Assembly (NCBI RefSeq): GCF_900103525.1
Contig: NZ_FNHN01000007.1
Coordinates: forward strand, 62,001-126,000
Direction of reading: 5' to 3'
DNA length: 64,000 bases
From: Bacillus sp. OK048
GTDB taxonomy: Bacteria; Bacillota; Bacilli; Bacillales; Cytobacillaceae
Made by a program: the position numbers and the translations under genes. This document shows, piece after piece, positions 62,705 through 64,000 of the stretch; the stretch's first letter is position 1; each line of letters begins with the position of its first letter. The notes below the pieces were generated by a model, which ran no database searches, was not told the DNA's origin, and worked only from the letters and a program-made list of their open reading frames with translations.

Positions 62705-64000
62705 ATGATGGACCACAAAAGGTATAAACGGAAAATTTATTTAGAGGACAAACCCCGATCGGAAGCGAAGCGAGAAATTCTCGAGGCGTTTGTTGAGCCC
62801 CTTGAAAAAGAAATGATCGCATCAAGTGATGCTCTTGGACGTGTTACAGCAGAGCCGATTTTTGCCAATGTTTCGACGCCGCATTACCATGCATCTGCAA
62901 TGGATGGGATTGCTGTTATCGCTGAAAAGACCTATACCGCTCATGAGCAAAGTCCACTGCAGCTTAAGCTGGGTATCGATTTTTCGATTGTTGACACAGG
63001 AAATGCGATTCCTGCTCCCTATAATGCCGTCATTATGATTGAACATGTCGATATGATTGATGAAGAAACAATTGAAATCATTGAGCCAGCTACTCCCTGG
63101 CAGCATATTCGTCCTATTGGGGAGGATATTGTACAAGAGGAAATGCTGTTCCCACAGGGACATATCTTAAGACCGGCAGATTTAGGGGTGCTGTTAGCCG
63201 GCCAGCAGCTTCATATTCCGGTTATTAAAAAGCCCGTTGTCACGATTATTCCTACAGGAAATGAGCTTGTAGCAGCAGATACACGACTTTCATCAGGCAA
63301 TATTATTGAATTCAACGGGACTGTATTTTCAAATTTTGTGAAGGATTGGGGCGGTGAGCCAAAACTTCATTCAATCGTTAAGGATGATCCAGAGCAGATT
63401 AAGAATGTGTTACTAGAAGCAGCAAAAAACTCTGATATTATTGTAATCAATGCTGGTTCATCTGCTGGTTCAAAGGATTACACTGTTCATATCATCGGAG
63501 AAATTGGCACTGTATTCACTCATGGGGTCGCTGCCAGACCAGGGAAACCCGTTGTGTTAGGAAAAATAAATGGGAAAATTGTTGTAGGTGTACCAGGTTA
63601 TCCTGTTTCCGCCTATTTAGCGTTAGAATGGTTTGTCCGTCCGCTGATTTGTAAGTATTTGCAAATTCCAGAACCAAAGCGGCAAACGATAAACGTCAAG
63701 CTCGGCCGCCGAATTGTTTCGGGTATGGGGGCAGAGGATTTTATACGAATGAATATCGGCTATGTGAATGGGCAGTTTGTTGCCAATCCGCTGACAAGAG
63801 CAGCGGGAGTAACGATGTCATATGTTAGAGCGGATGGCCTTCTTGTCGTACCAGCAAATGTAATTGGCTATGAACAGGGTGAAGTTGCTGAGGTGGAACT
63901 ACTAAGACCTCTAGAGGAAATTAAAAACGCGATTATGTTTTGCGGCAGTCATGATTTGACGATTGACCTTTTATCATCACAATTAAAAAGAGTCCGTGCT
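62705..64000 (+). CDS. Second MoeA-like protein, probable MoeA-PBP fusion (partial)
   Basis: 432 codons to the right edge, open. The first 410 residues are a full MoeA: STPHYHASAMDGIAVIAE, YNAVIMIEH, TIIPTGNELV, INAGSSAGSKDYT and VGVPGYPVSAYLALEWF. The chain then continues into NAIMFCGSHDLTIDLLSSQL, which looks like the start of a type 2 periplasmic-binding-like domain as found in long MoeA proteins of Firmicutes and archaea. GGGGGAACG precedes a double ATG (62705, 62708). It follows moeA by ten bases. Tandem MoeA pairs may handle different metals or steps. Confidence 0.88.
   Translation, partial: MMDHKRYKRKIYLEDKPRSEAKREILEAFVEPLEKEMIASSDALGRVTAEPIFANVSTPHYHASAMDGIAVIAEKTYTAHEQSPLQLKLGIDFSIVDTGNAIPAPYNAVIMIEHVDMIDEETIEIIEPATPWQHIRPIGEDIVQEEMLFPQGHILRPADLGVLLAGQQLHIPVIKKPVVTIIPTGNELVAADTRLSSGNIIEFNGTVFSNFVKDWGGEPKLHSIVKDDPEQIKNVLLEAAKNSDIIVINAGSSAGSKDYTVHIIGEIGTVFTHGVAARPGKPVVLGKINGKIVVGVPGYPVSAYLALEWFVRPLICKYLQIPEPKRQTINVKLGRRIVSGMGAEDFIRMNIGYVNGQFVANPLTRAAGVTMSYVRADGLLVVPANVIGYEQGEVAEVELLRPLEEIKNAIMFCGSHDLTIDLLSSQLKRVRA

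Overview
The window looks like chromosomal DNA of a low-GC, endospore-former-type Bacillaceae. The evidence is strong AGGAGG-type ribosome binding sites, frequent TTG and GTG starts, bacillithiol genes (yojF-bshB2), and gltC, pdxK and niaP homologues close to those of Bacillus subtilis. A Sec-type nitrous oxide reductase cluster and a selenocysteine formate dehydrogenase point to a facultatively anaerobic, N2O-reducing Neobacillus-like species. The genus is inference. No rRNA, tRNA, CRISPR array, transposase or prophage gene was seen.

Layout. 0-0.8 kb: a CidA/LrgA-LrgB pair (LrgB cut by the left edge). 1-3.8 kb: an amino-acid ABC importer behind a lysine riboswitch and terminator. 3.8-5.2 kb: an HPr-kinase-like protein with an altered signature motif and a small membrane protein. 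5.4-11.5 kb: an oppABCDF peptide importer. 11.5-12.7 kb: ilvA. 12.8-14.9 kb: an actin-like (ParM-type) segregation locus with a centromere-like array of TGTWWACA sites, a filament-forming ATPase gene and a small partner gene. 15-20 kb: a second Opp/Nik-type importer. 20-22.6 kb: gdhA divergent from gltC with a GltC box. 22.6-23.8 kb: pepT. 24-27.3 kb: a TetR-controlled ABC-2 exporter with twin operators. 27.3-32.6 kb: an ASCH protein, a heterodimeric ABC exporter and niaP. 32.8-37.5 kb: a livKHMGF branched-chain amino-acid importer. 37.6-44.3 kb: a cobalamin-binding radical SAM protein, a repeat-rich protein, ybaK, a duplicated P-loop NTPase, an AlkD-like protein, a HAD phosphatase and small hypotheticals. 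44.4-51.1 kb: the nos cluster (nosC, nosZ, nosB-like, nosD, nosY, nosF, and a YtkA-domain lipoprotein), all on the minus strand. 51.6-53.7 kb: bshB2, yojF, pdxK. 54.2-64 kb: formate dehydrogenase (fdhD, fdnGHI, fdhE) and molybdenum cofactor genes (mobA, moeA, and a second MoeA cut by the right edge).

How it works together. The last 20 kb form an anaerobic respiration block. Formate is oxidised by a Tat-exported, Sec- and Mo/W-containing FdnGHI. Its maturation factors (FdhD, FdhE) and cofactor enzymes (MobA, MoeA) are encoded alongside. N2O is reduced outside the membrane by NosZ, with a membrane-anchored cytochrome c (NosC) as likely electron donor. Much of the rest is nutrient import (lysine-type amino acids, peptides, nickel or peptides, branched-chain amino acids, niacin) and drug-type export. 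In three importers a stem-loop follows the binding-protein gene, which would let that protein be made in excess over the permeases.

Most notable signals: the chromosomal actin-like segregation locus with its iteron array, the in-frame UGA plus SECIS hairpin in fdnG, the copper-type lipoprotein where NosL would be expected, two families of dispersed palindromic repeats (one of which supplies the end of fdhE), and the HprK paralogue. All coordinates and motif calls were made by eye; no database search was run.
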